A stretch of DNA of 10,588 bases from NCBI GenBank assembly GCA_005788585.1, contig SYBY01000058.1, positions 1-10,588 on the forward strand, written 5' to 3'. The stretch's first letter is position 1. Every line of letters begins with the position of its first letter. The position numbers and the translations under genes were made by a program. Source of the stretch: Actinomycetota bacterium. Lineage in GTDB: Bacteria; Actinomycetota; Thermoleophilia; Solirubrobacterales; Solirubrobacteraceae. Under the pieces are notes generated by a model that worked only from the letters and a program-made list of their open reading frames with translations, was not told the origin of the DNA and did no database searches. Of the stretch, positions 1 through 9,385 are shown piece after piece.

Positions 1-75
1 AACTTCGGCAAGAAGTCGATCGACGAGGTCATCGAGACGCTCCACGCGCGTGGCCTGAATCTCCGAGACGACTGA
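1..75 (+). CDS. rpoA: RNA polymerase alpha subunit, C-terminal end (partial)
   Basis: Only the last 24 codons and the TGA stop are in the window; the 5' part lies off the left edge. Frame 1 reads [20 protein letters not shown] and then LRDD. The segment NFGKKS-(I/L)-DE-(V/I) is the conserved last helix region of the alpha C-terminal domain (alpha-CTD), which contacts UP-element DNA and activators. The stop (73-75) overlaps the rplQ start codon by one base (TGATG), as expected for the ribosomal-protein operon order rpoA-rplQ. Identity rests on this short motif plus the gene following it, which together are strong. Confidence 0.9.
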   Translation, partial: NFGKKSIDEVIETLHARGLNLRDD

Positions 76-428
76 TGCGTCACCAGAAGACCCGCCACAA
101 GCTCAGCCGCGACAGCGCGCACCGCAAGGCGCTGCTGCGCAACCTCTGCAAGGAGGTCATCGAGCACGAGCGCATCCAGACCAGCGAGGCGAAGGCGAAG
201 GCCGTCAAGCCCGAGGTCGAGAAGCTCATCACCCTCGCCAAGCGCGGCGATCTGCACGCCCGCCGTCAGGCGCTGTCGGCGCTCGGCCAGGACAAGTTCG
301 CCGTCCACAAGCTGTTCGACGAGATCGCCCCGCGGTACGCGGAGCGCCCCGGCGGCTACACCCGGATCCTGAAGCTCGGCCCGCGCCGCAGCGACTCGAC
401 GGAGATGGTCTACATCGAACTCGTCTGA
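75..428 (+). CDS. rplQ: 50S ribosomal protein L17
   Basis: This 117-residue protein is a component of the large ribosomal subunit near the exit-tunnel region. It begins with [20 protein letters not shown], close to the highly conserved L17 N-terminus (MRH..-KL.R...HR.AL.RN). A second conserved block includes [20 protein letters not shown], and it ends with the family-typical [13 protein letters not shown] and a final YIELV. Length matches bacterial L17 (about 115-130 residues). The ATG at 75 overlaps the rpoA stop by one base, so translation is probably coupled; no separate strong Shine-Dalgarno sequence is visible. It is normally the last ribosomal-protein gene of the alpha operon, and two hairpins follow directly. 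Confidence 0.97.
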   Translation: MRHQKTRHKLSRDSAHRKALLRNLCKEVIEHERIQTSEAKAKAVKPEVEKLITLAKRGDLHARRQALSALGQDKFAVHKLFDEIAPRYAERPGGYTRILKLGPRRSDSTEMVYIELV

Positions 429-454
429 TTCGGCGGAGCCGAATCTCTCTGTGT
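428..454 (+). terminator. Hairpin just after rplQ stop, possible terminator
   Basis: ATTCGGC (428-434), a GGA loop and GCCGAAT (438-444) form a perfect 7-bp stem that starts on the last base of the rplQ stop codon. A pyrimidine-rich tract (CTCTCTGTGT, 445-454) follows. This could be a weak intrinsic terminator or a 3'-end protecting stem. The U-content after the stem is modest, so efficiency is uncertain. Confidence 0.45.
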
Positions 455-459
455 CGTCG

Positions 460-490
460 ACGGCCGCCCCTCGAGGCGGCCGTTGTCGTT
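460..490 (+). terminator. GC-rich 9-bp hairpin between rplQ and truA
   Basis: ACGGCCGCC (460-468) pairs perfectly with GGCGGCCGT (475-483) around a 6-base loop (CCTCGA), followed by TTGTCGTT. It looks like an intrinsic terminator or attenuator that closes the ribosomal operon. It lies only about 30 bases before the truA start, and I see no clear promoter between it and truA, so truA probably depends on partial read-through. Confidence 0.6.
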
Positions 491-512
491 CTCCTGCTTG
501 ACTGCACGCGCC

Positions 513-1268
513 ATGCATTCCCGGCTCCTCCTCGAGTACGACGGCACCGCGTTCGCCGGGTGGGCGGCGCAGGCGGGGCTGCGCACCGTCCAGGGGGAGG
601 TCGAGCGCGCGCTGGCGACCATCCTGCGTGAGGACGCGGTGCCCGTCACCGTCGCGGGCCGGACCGATCGCGGGGTCCACGCCTGGGGTCAGGTGTGCTC
701 CTACGCGCACGAAGCGGTGGACCCGGTGCGGATGAACGCAGTGCTCCCGGACGACGTCGCGATCCTCGAGAGCGTGCCGGCGCCCGGGTTCGACGCGCGC
801 GGGGATGCGATCTCACGAACGTACTGCTACCGGATCCTCAACCGGCGGGCGCGCTCGACATGGCTGCATGGCCGGGCGCTGTGGTGGCCGCGTCGGCTGG
901 ATCGCGACGCGCTCCACGCGTGTGCCGCCGCCCTGCCGGGCACGCACGACTTCACGGCGTTCACGCCCACGGAGACCCATCACGTGCGCTTCGAGCGCGA
1001 CGTGTTCTCCGCGGCCTGGAGGGAGGACGGCGACCTGCTCGAGTTCTGGATCACGGCCGACACCTTCATGCGGCACATGAACCGGGTGCTCGTCGGCACG
1101 ATGCTCGAGGTGGCCTCCGGACGGAGGACCGTCGAGAACTTCGCCGGGCTGCTCGCCGGCGCGCCGCGTGAGGCGGCCGGGGTGACCGCACCGCCTCACG
1201 GGCTGGCGCTGGCGAGCGTCGGCTACCCGGAGGAGGTCAGCGCCGGCCGCGCGACACGTAGATCGTGA
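513..1268 (+). CDS. truA: tRNA pseudouridine(38-40) synthase TruA
   Basis: TruA converts uridines 38-40 in the tRNA anticodon arm to pseudouridine. With the ATG at 513 the protein has 251 residues, the normal length. Conserved blocks seen in order: LLEYDGTAFAGW (residues 5-17), the catalytic motif GRTDRGVHA with Asp52 as the expected nucleophile, SRTYCYRI, HDFTAFT, FMRHMNRVLVGTMLEV, and the C-terminal AAGVTAPPHGLAL. The frame stays open upstream with TTG codons at 483 and 498, but these would add residues before the usual start and the first lies inside the hairpin, so ATG 513 is preferred; no good ribosome-binding site precedes it. The rpoA-rplQ-truA order is common in Gram-positive lineages. 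The family core ends near GYPEE; the last ten or so residues are extra and overlap the convergent gene by 32 bases. Confidence 0.95.
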   Translation: MHSRLLLEYDGTAFAGWAAQAGLRTVQGEVERALATILREDAVPVTVAGRTDRGVHAWGQVCSYAHEAVDPVRMNAVLPDDVAILESVPAPGFDARGDAISRTYCYRILNRRARSTWLHGRALWWPRRLDRDALHACAAALPGTHDFTAFTPTETHHVRFERDVFSAAWREDGDLLEFWITADTFMRHMNRVLVGTMLEVASGRRTVENFAGLLAGAPREAAGVTAPPHGLALASVGYPEEVSAGRATRRS

Positions 1269-2541
1269 CCTTCGCGGTCGTCTTGACCTTCGCGCCGGCC
1301 TTCTTGGAGAGCTTGACGACGCGGCCCTTGCGGACCTTGCGCGACTTCACCCGGACGGTCTTGGTCTTGCACTTCGCCTTCTTGAGCTTCGCGCGCGCCG
1401 TGCTGAGCTTCGTGCCTCGCGTGATCTTCGGGACCTTGCAGGTCTTCGCCTTCGACCCGGGCCTGCCGCCGGGCGGCGTCGGGCCGCTGACCTCGCCTCG
1501 TTCGACGGTCTCGCAGTTCGCGACGGTGTCGATCGCGTCCACGACGGCGCGGTCCGTGCCGACGCCGCAGTCGATCGAGTCGGCCTCGCCGTCGCGGGCG
1601 AAGACCGTGTCGTTGCCGACAGGGGCGTTGCACACGAAGATGTCGCACCCGCCGCTGGCGTCGGCGTTGATCGTGTCGCGGCCGGCGCCACCCGTGATGG
1701 TGTCGTTGCCGTAGCCGCCCTCGAGGTTGTCGTCGCCGGCGCCGCCGTCGATCTCGTCGGCGCCGTGCGCGGCCTTCAGGCGGTCGGCCTGAGGGCTGCC
1801 GACGAGCTTGGACGGAGCGACCCCGGCGTTGGAGGGGATCTCGAAGTCCACGGCTTCGGCACCGGCGCTGAGCGTGGCGCTGCTGTTGATCTTGATCTGC
1901 TCGATGCCGGTGACGTTGTCGCCCTCGCCGGGCCGGCCGTCGTTGGCGACGCCGTCCAGGCTCACGGTGATCATCGGGGTCGGGGCGCCACCGCTGTTGT
2001 TCGACCACGAACCCACGCCAGCCCTGTCGCTGCCGGGGCCGCCATCGATGACGTCAGGCGACGCGGAGGTGAAGCCGTCGCCGCTGACCTCGTCGTCTCC
2101 TTCGCCGCCGAGGACGATGTCGGCGCCGCCGCCGCCGCTCACGGTGTCGTTGCCCGGGCCGCCGTCGAGCGTGCTCGCGCCGTCGGTGCCGGTGATCTTG
2201 TCGTCACCGCCGCCGCCCAGGATCGTGATCGGCACGGCGGGCATGGTGAGCTCGATGCCGAGGGTGTCATTGCCCTCGCCGCCCTCGACGCGCACCGGGC
2301 GGTGCGGGCAGTGCGCGTCGTTGTCCCACATGGACGTGGAGCAGCCCATTGCGGCGGCAGCGGGCGCGGCGCCGGAGAACACGATCAGGTTGTCGTCGTC
2401 CCCGCGGAGGCTGATCGCGTCGGGGCCGGGGTCACCCCGCAGGACATAGGTGTCGCCCTCAAGACCGATGGTCGCGGCCGAGGCGGCGGCGGGCGCCACG
2501 GCGCACGCGATGGTGGTGAGCAGGAAGCAGAGTCGTCGCAT
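1237..2541 (-). CDS. Secreted RTX-type calcium-binding repeat protein with C-terminal PASTA domain
   Basis: A 434-residue exported protein. Residues 1-23 form a signal peptide (MRRL, hydrophobic core, AAASAA). Residues 87-172 and 265-290 contain glycine/aspartate nonapeptides of RTX type (GGEGNDTLG, GGPGNDTVSG, GGGGADIVLG, GGAGDDNLEG, GGYGNDTITG), which in RTX proteins form a Ca2+-binding parallel beta-roll. A non-repeat block (about 185-250) separates the two arrays. After a Pro/Gly linker (353-363), residues 368-433 resemble one PASTA domain: VP at 370-371, a central ARAKLKKAKC, KKAGAKV and a final IYVSRG. PASTA domains in kinases and PBPs bind peptidoglycan or beta-lactams. C368 and C391 could form a disulfide. 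The tail is very basic while the RTX part is acidic. No catalytic domain is recognisable; the role may be cell-wall association (inference). ATG 2541 gives a proper signal peptide, but the GGAAGG before it abuts the start with no spacer, which is unusual. It lies 72 bases downstream of a VOC gene on the same strand. Confidence 0.88.
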   Translation of the reverse strand: MRRLCFLLTTIACAVAPAAASAATIGLEGDTYVLRGDPGPDAISLRGDDDNLIVFSGAAPAAAAMGCSTSMWDNDAHCPHRPVRVEGGEGNDTLGIELTMPAVPITILGGGGDDKITGTDGASTLDGGPGNDTVSGGGGADIVLGGEGDDEVSGDGFTSASPDVIDGGPGSDRAGVGSWSNNSGGAPTPMITVSLDGVANDGRPGEGDNVTGIEQIKINSSATLSAGAEAVDFEIPSNAGVAPSKLVGSPQADRLKAAHGADEIDGGAGDDNLEGGYGNDTITGGAGRDTINADASGGCDIFVCNAPVGNDTVFARDGEADSIDCGVGTDRAVVDAIDTVANCETVERGEVSGPTPPGGRPGSKAKTCKVPKITRGTKLSTARAKLKKAKCKTKTVRVKSRKVRKGRVVKLSKKAGAKVKTTAKVTIYVSRGRR

Positions 2542-2582
2542 CCTTCCATCGTGCGGCGCTGTGGTTGCGTGATCGTCGCGCG

Positions 2583-2613
2583 AACGGTGTTCGAGCCCGC
2601 ACCGTTTGGTGCG
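2583..2613 (-). promoter_or_regulatory. Mutually exclusive hairpins between VOC gene and RTX/PASTA gene
   Basis: In minus-strand order, the RNA after the VOC stop contains CGCACC (2613-2608), AAAC, GGTGCG (2603-2598), a spacer, then CACCGTT (2589-2583). GGTGCG can pair with the first element (6 bp, 4-base loop). Alternatively AACGGTG (2606-2600) can pair with the last element (7 bp, 10-base loop). The two pairings share bases and cannot coexist. No U-run follows either stem. This may be a weak terminator, an attenuator-like switch or chance. Confidence 0.35.
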
Positions 2614-2982
2614 CTATCCGCGAGGCGCGTAGCGGTGGTGCAGGATCAGGGGGTTCCCGTCGGGGTCGGCGAAGAACGACTGGTGGCAGACGCCCGAATC
2701 GAGGATGTCGCCCCGGAACGTGACGCCCTTGCCCTCGAGCTCGGACCGCGCCGCGGCCACGTCGTCGACCCGCAGCGCGATCGGGGCGCCGGGCCCTCCG
2801 GCGGGCGCCCCGAAGGCCTCGAGGTCCATCACCGCGAGCGTGAGGTTGCCGGTCTCGAACTCGGCGCCCGGATGGTCGCCGTAGCGTGGGCCTGCCTCCA
2901 GGCCGAGCGTCTCGCCGTAGAAGGCGACCGCGCGATCGAAGTCCTTGGTGGGAACGATGACGAAATCGGTGCCGGTGATCAT
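2614..2982 (-). CDS. VOC-superfamily (glyoxalase/bleomycin-resistance fold) protein, metal ligands apparently lost
   Basis: A 122-residue cytoplasmic protein with the two-module beta-alpha-beta-beta-beta pattern of the vicinal-oxygen-chelate fold. Module 1 has FDRAVAFYGETLGLE (about residues 14-28). Module 2 has APIALRVDDVAAARSELEGKG and the ending FFADPDGNPLILHH, close to the family's DPDGN signature. Length is typical for single-domain VOC proteins. The first strand reads DFVIVPTKD, without the usual ligand His, and the position after DPDGN that is normally Glu is Ile. The canonical metal site therefore seems absent, and a binding or resistance-type role is more likely than glyoxalase or dioxygenase chemistry; the substrate is unknown. 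ATG 2982 is preceded by only a weak GAAGA. It may be co-transcribed with the RTX/PASTA gene 72 bases downstream, and is divergent from surE. Confidence 0.88.
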   Translation of the reverse strand: MITGTDFVIVPTKDFDRAVAFYGETLGLEAGPRYGDHPGAEFETGNLTLAVMDLEAFGAPAGGPGAPIALRVDDVAAARSELEGKGVTFRGDILDSGVCHQSFFADPDGNPLILHHRYAPRG

Positions 2983-3046
2983 GCTGTCTTCGACCGTGCT
3001 TCGTGCCAGAACTCATCGGTCCGCCTGATTCGCCCAGGCCGGGCCG

Positions 3047-3052
3047 TACACT
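3047..3052 (+). promoter_or_regulatory. Candidate -10 box (TACACT) for surE-ligA
   Basis: TACACT fits the TAnnnT -10 consensus and sits 12 bases before the surE ATG, so transcription would begin only about 5 bases upstream of the start codon. A poor -35 (CTGATT, 3025-3030) lies 16 bases before it. The box is inside a small dyad, GGGCC (3041-3045) and GGCCC (3053-3057). The lack of a Shine-Dalgarno sequence fits a nearly leaderless mRNA. The rest of the 82-base divergent region (2983-3064) shows no other clear element. Confidence 0.4.
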
Positions 3053-3064
3053 GGCCCGCGGGTC

Positions 3065-7433
<4,369 letters not shown>

Positions 7434-7441
7434 GCGGGTGG

Positions 7442-7445
7442 CTCC
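7442..7445 (-). promoter_or_regulatory. Ribosome-binding site (GGAG) of the secreted beta-helix gene
   Basis: On the minus strand GGAG lies 8 bases before ATG 7433. It decides the start against an in-frame GTG about 80 bases further upstream, which would place 27 Arg/Pro-rich residues before the signal peptide. Confidence 0.6.
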
Positions 7446-7501
7446 GTTCGGTCGGGTAGGCACGCTGCGGACGCTATGTCCGGGCGCCGGCCGCGTCTGT
7501 C

Positions 7502-7534
7502 GTGTCCGTGACACACCGGACGTAGCATCCGGAT
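7502..7534 (+). promoter_or_regulatory. Dyads and candidate -10 (TAGCAT) upstream of second VOC gene
   Basis: TAGCAT (7523-7528) fits TAnnnT and lies 6 bases before ATG 7535. A transcript starting at or next to the A of the ATG would be leaderless, which fits the missing Shine-Dalgarno sequence. The same stretch holds GTGTC-CGT-GACAC (7502-7514), CCGGA (7516-7520) paired with TCCGG (7528-7532), and the palindrome ATCCGGAT (7527-7534). One or more could be an operator for this divergent junction (7434-7534), but no known regulator site is recognised and no convincing -35 is seen. Confidence 0.35.
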
Positions 7535-8017
7535 ATGGACGCCATCGACCATCTCGACCTCGTCGTCACCGATCTCGAACGCAGCCTCGCCTTCTACAAG
7601 GGCCTCCTCCTGCCGCTGGGGTACTCCCGGGCGGTGGAGATCGACGGTGAGCGCGGCGAACGCGTCGTCTACCTCGGCCGGGTCGGCGGGATGGGCTCCC
7701 TGAGCCTGCGCGCCGCCCAGTCGGACGCGCACGCGACGCCGTACGACCGGTACGCCGTCGGGATCCACCACATCGCCTTTGCTGCGGCGTCGCGCGCGGT
7801 GGTCGACCAGGTGGGCGCCTGGGCCGCGGCGAACGGGGGAGAGATCGAGAGCGGACCCGAGGTCTACGGCTACACGCCGGGCTACTACGCGGTGTTCCTG
7901 CACGATCCCGACGGGATCAAGCTCGAGATCGTCCATCGGCCGAGCGAGCGGGACCTGGTCAGCGCGGTCGAGACCCTGACGGCGCGCGTCGCCGAGCTCG
8001 AAGCGCGATTGGGGTGA
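7535..8017 (+). CDS. VOC-superfamily metalloprotein with intact metal triad
   Basis: A 160-residue cytoplasmic protein of the vicinal-oxygen-chelate fold (glyoxalase I / extradiol dioxygenase / fosfomycin-resistance superfamily). Module 1 begins MDAIDHLDLVVTDLERSLAF, with His6 as the expected first metal ligand. Module 2 contains GIHHIAFAA, with His79 as the second, and ends HDPDGIKLEIVH, with Glu131 as the third. This complete His/His/Glu pattern suggests a working divalent-metal enzyme, in contrast to the VOC protein at 2614-2982. The substrate cannot be read from the sequence. After the fold, residues about 135-160 (LVSAVETLTARVAELEARL) have heptad-like hydrophobic spacing and may be a short coiled coil for oligomerisation. 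No ribosome-binding site precedes ATG 7535. It is divergent from the beta-helix gene and convergent with the carboxypeptidase gene. Confidence 0.93.
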   Translation: MDAIDHLDLVVTDLERSLAFYKGLLLPLGYSRAVEIDGERGERVVYLGRVGGMGSLSLRAAQSDAHATPYDRYAVGIHHIAFAAASRAVVDQVGAWAAANGGEIESGPEVYGYTPGYYAVFLHDPDGIKLEIVHRPSERDLVSAVETLTARVAELEARLG

Positions 8018-8022
8018 CGAAA

Positions 8023-8038
8023 GCCCCGCTCAGCGGGC
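8023..8038 (-). terminator. Hairpin oriented as terminator for the carboxypeptidase gene
   Basis: CCCGC (8025-8029), TCA and GCGGG (8033-8037) form a 5-bp stem with a tight 3-base loop. In minus-strand sense the context is GTTTTGCCCGC...GCGGGGCTTTCG, so a short T-tract follows the stem. It lies about 60 bases past the stop of the minus-strand carboxypeptidase gene and directly after the VOC stop. Confidence 0.45.
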
Positions 8039-8066
8039 AAAACGTCCGGCGGAGACCGGCTGGAGT

Positions 8067-8093
8067 CTCAGCCTCGACGTGAGGCTGAGGTTT
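8067..8093 (+). terminator. 9-bp hairpin terminator for second VOC gene
   Basis: CTCAGCCTC (8067-8075), a GACGT loop and GAGGCTGAG (8081-8089) form a perfect 9-bp stem followed by GTTTCCCCGTT on the plus strand. This is a plausible intrinsic terminator for the VOC gene ending at 8017; the T-tract is short. It stops just before the end of the convergent carboxypeptidase gene (8099). Confidence 0.6.
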
Positions 8094-8098
8094 CCCCG

Positions 8099-9304
8099 TT
8101 ATCCGTCCCAGCGCGCAATCGCCGCCGCGATCCGGTCCTGCGCGCCATGAGCCGTAAAGATCCCGACCCGCTGCATGAGCACCGCAAACGCCACATCCCC
8201 GCCGTCACGCGCCGGGCAGTACCCCGCCAGCGCGCTCACGCCGTTCAGCGTCCCGGTCTTGGCGCGGCACTTCCCCGCCGCGGGCGTCCCGCGCATCCGG
8301 CGGCGGATGGTCCCGGTGCTGCCCGCCAGCGCCATGGACTCCCTGAACGCGGGGCCGCTCTCCTGGCCGGCCATCCGCTCGAGCAGGCGCACGACCTGCC
8401 GCGGCGTGGTGCGGTTCTCGCGCGACAGCCCGGAGCCGTCGACCAGCCGCGGGCGGATGCCGAAGTCGTCGAGCGTGTCGCGCGCGACCGCTGTGCCCTG
8501 GGCGGTGGTCCCCAGCGTCCCGTGCCGGTCGCCCAGGCCCTTCAGCAGCATCTCCGCGAGGTAGTTGTCCGACGGGACGTTCGTCGCCCGCGCGAGGTCG
8601 CGCAGCGGCGGCGACGACACCCGCGCGATCTCGACCGGCGCCTCGGGCGCCGACTTCCGGGTGCCGACCTTGCCCACCTTGACGCCCTCCCGTCGCAGCG
8701 CGGCGGTCAGCTTGCTCGCGGCGTACCCCGCGGGACTGGCCTGCAGGCGGCGTCCGTCCCAGCCCCGGTTGACCGAGAGGGCGCGCAGCTGCCCGCCGAG
8801 CCAGCGGTCGTAGCCGAAGTTCGAGTCCGGTCCCCCGATGCGCTCGTCCCACGCGCCGTCGTCGCCGTGGACCGCGTCGACGAGGGTGACGCCCGCGGTC
8901 GCGACGGCCCGCGCCAAGCGCTCGAGCCCGCTGGTCGTGAGCGTCGGATCGCCCGCGCCGATCACGAAGAGGTCCCCGTCGATGACTCCGTCGGCGTCGG
9001 GGGCGACCTCGGCGGCGGCGACGGTCGGCACCGTGAACGCCGGACCGTCGCGCAGCAGCACGCTCGCCGTCGTATAGAGCTTCTCCACCGAAGCGGGGAT
9101 GCGGGGAGCGTCCGCGCGCCAGCTGAACAGCTCGCGTCCCGAATCCACATCGCGCACGTAGGCGCCGGAGAGCCCTCCGGCGAACCGCATCTCCTTGGCC
9201 AGCTTGGCCTTCAGCGTGGCGGCGGTGGTCGCGGCTGCCGGGGCAGAACCGGCCGCAAAGGCCACGAAAAGGGTGATCAAGAACGCGAGTCGGCGCACGA
9301 TCAC
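8099..9304 (-). CDS. dacB: D-alanyl-D-alanine carboxypeptidase/endopeptidase, PBP4 (peptidase S13) family
   Basis: This exported penicillin-binding enzyme trims or cleaves D-Ala-containing peptide stems of peptidoglycan. The 401-residue protein starts with a signal peptide (RRLAFLITLFVAFAAG, then APAAA). All three serine-transferase motifs are present: S72-V-E-K75 (nucleophile and general base), S245-D-N247, and K349-T-G351. Between the first two is the inserted region typical of S13 enzymes, with DGDLFVIGAGDPTL and later LVDGSGLSRENRTTP. The length (about 400) suits the shorter actinobacterial DacB proteins. Start choice: a stop codon lies directly before GTG 9304, so that is the earliest start; GTG 9298, two codons in, is preceded by AGG at a better 5-base spacing and may be the true start. 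It is divergent from the patatin gene with an 81-base gap. The symbol dacB follows family membership, not demonstrated function. Confidence 0.93.
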   Translation of the reverse strand: MIVRRLAFLITLFVAFAAGSAPAAATTAATLKAKLAKEMRFAGGLSGAYVRDVDSGRELFSWRADAPRIPASVEKLYTTASVLLRDGPAFTVPTVAAAEVAPDADGVIDGDLFVIGAGDPTLTTSGLERLARAVATAGVTLVDAVHGDDGAWDERIGGPDSNFGYDRWLGGQLRALSVNRGWDGRRLQASPAGYAASKLTAALRREGVKVGKVGTRKSAPEAPVEIARVSSPPLRDLARATNVPSDNYLAEMLLKGLGDRHGTLGTTAQGTAVARDTLDDFGIRPRLVDGSGLSRENRTTPRQVVRLLERMAGQESGPAFRESMALAGSTGTIRRRMRGTPAAGKCRAKTGTLNGVSALAGYCPARDGGDVAFAVLMQRVGIFTAHGAQDRIAAAIARWDG

Positions 9305-9320
9305 CTAGAACACCACAGGA

Positions 9321-9344
9321 GTCCGACGGGATGCGGTCTGACGG
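9321..9344. repeat. Direct repeat GTCYGACGG in the dacB-patatin divergent region
   Basis: GTCCGACGG (9321-9329) and GTCTGACGG (9336-9344) match at 8 of 9 positions with starts 15 bases apart. They lie in the 81-base gap between two divergent genes, where a shared operator would be expected. I do not recognise a known site; two short GC-rich copies could be chance. Confidence 0.3.
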
Positions 9345-9365
9345 CGGAGTTGTCTGCCATGCACC

Positions 9366-9371
9366 TACACT
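9366..9371 (+). promoter_or_regulatory. Candidate -10 box (TACACT) for the patatin gene
   Basis: TACACT, followed by G as upstream of surE, lies 14 bases before ATG 9386. A start near 9378 would leave an 8-base leader beginning at the GGAG ribosome-binding site (9378-9381). No good -35 is seen at 16-18 bases upstream. It is the same hexamer as the surE candidate. Confidence 0.4.
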
Positions 9372-9385
9372 GAATTCGGAGCATC

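Noticed and set aside
483..512. Upstream TTG start for truA adding ten residues
   Set aside because: The TTG lies at the end of the hairpin stem and the added residues do not resemble TruA; ATG 513 gives the family-typical N-terminus.
1660..2320. Repetitive DNA suggesting a repeat array or CRISPR
   Set aside because: The repeats are degenerate, about 27 bases, in frame, and encode RTX nonapeptides (GGxGxD); they are protein repeats without spacers.
7434..7514. GTG 7514 as start of the beta-helix gene
   Set aside because: It would put 27 Arg/Pro-rich residues before the signal peptide, while ATG 7433 has GGAG at good spacing.
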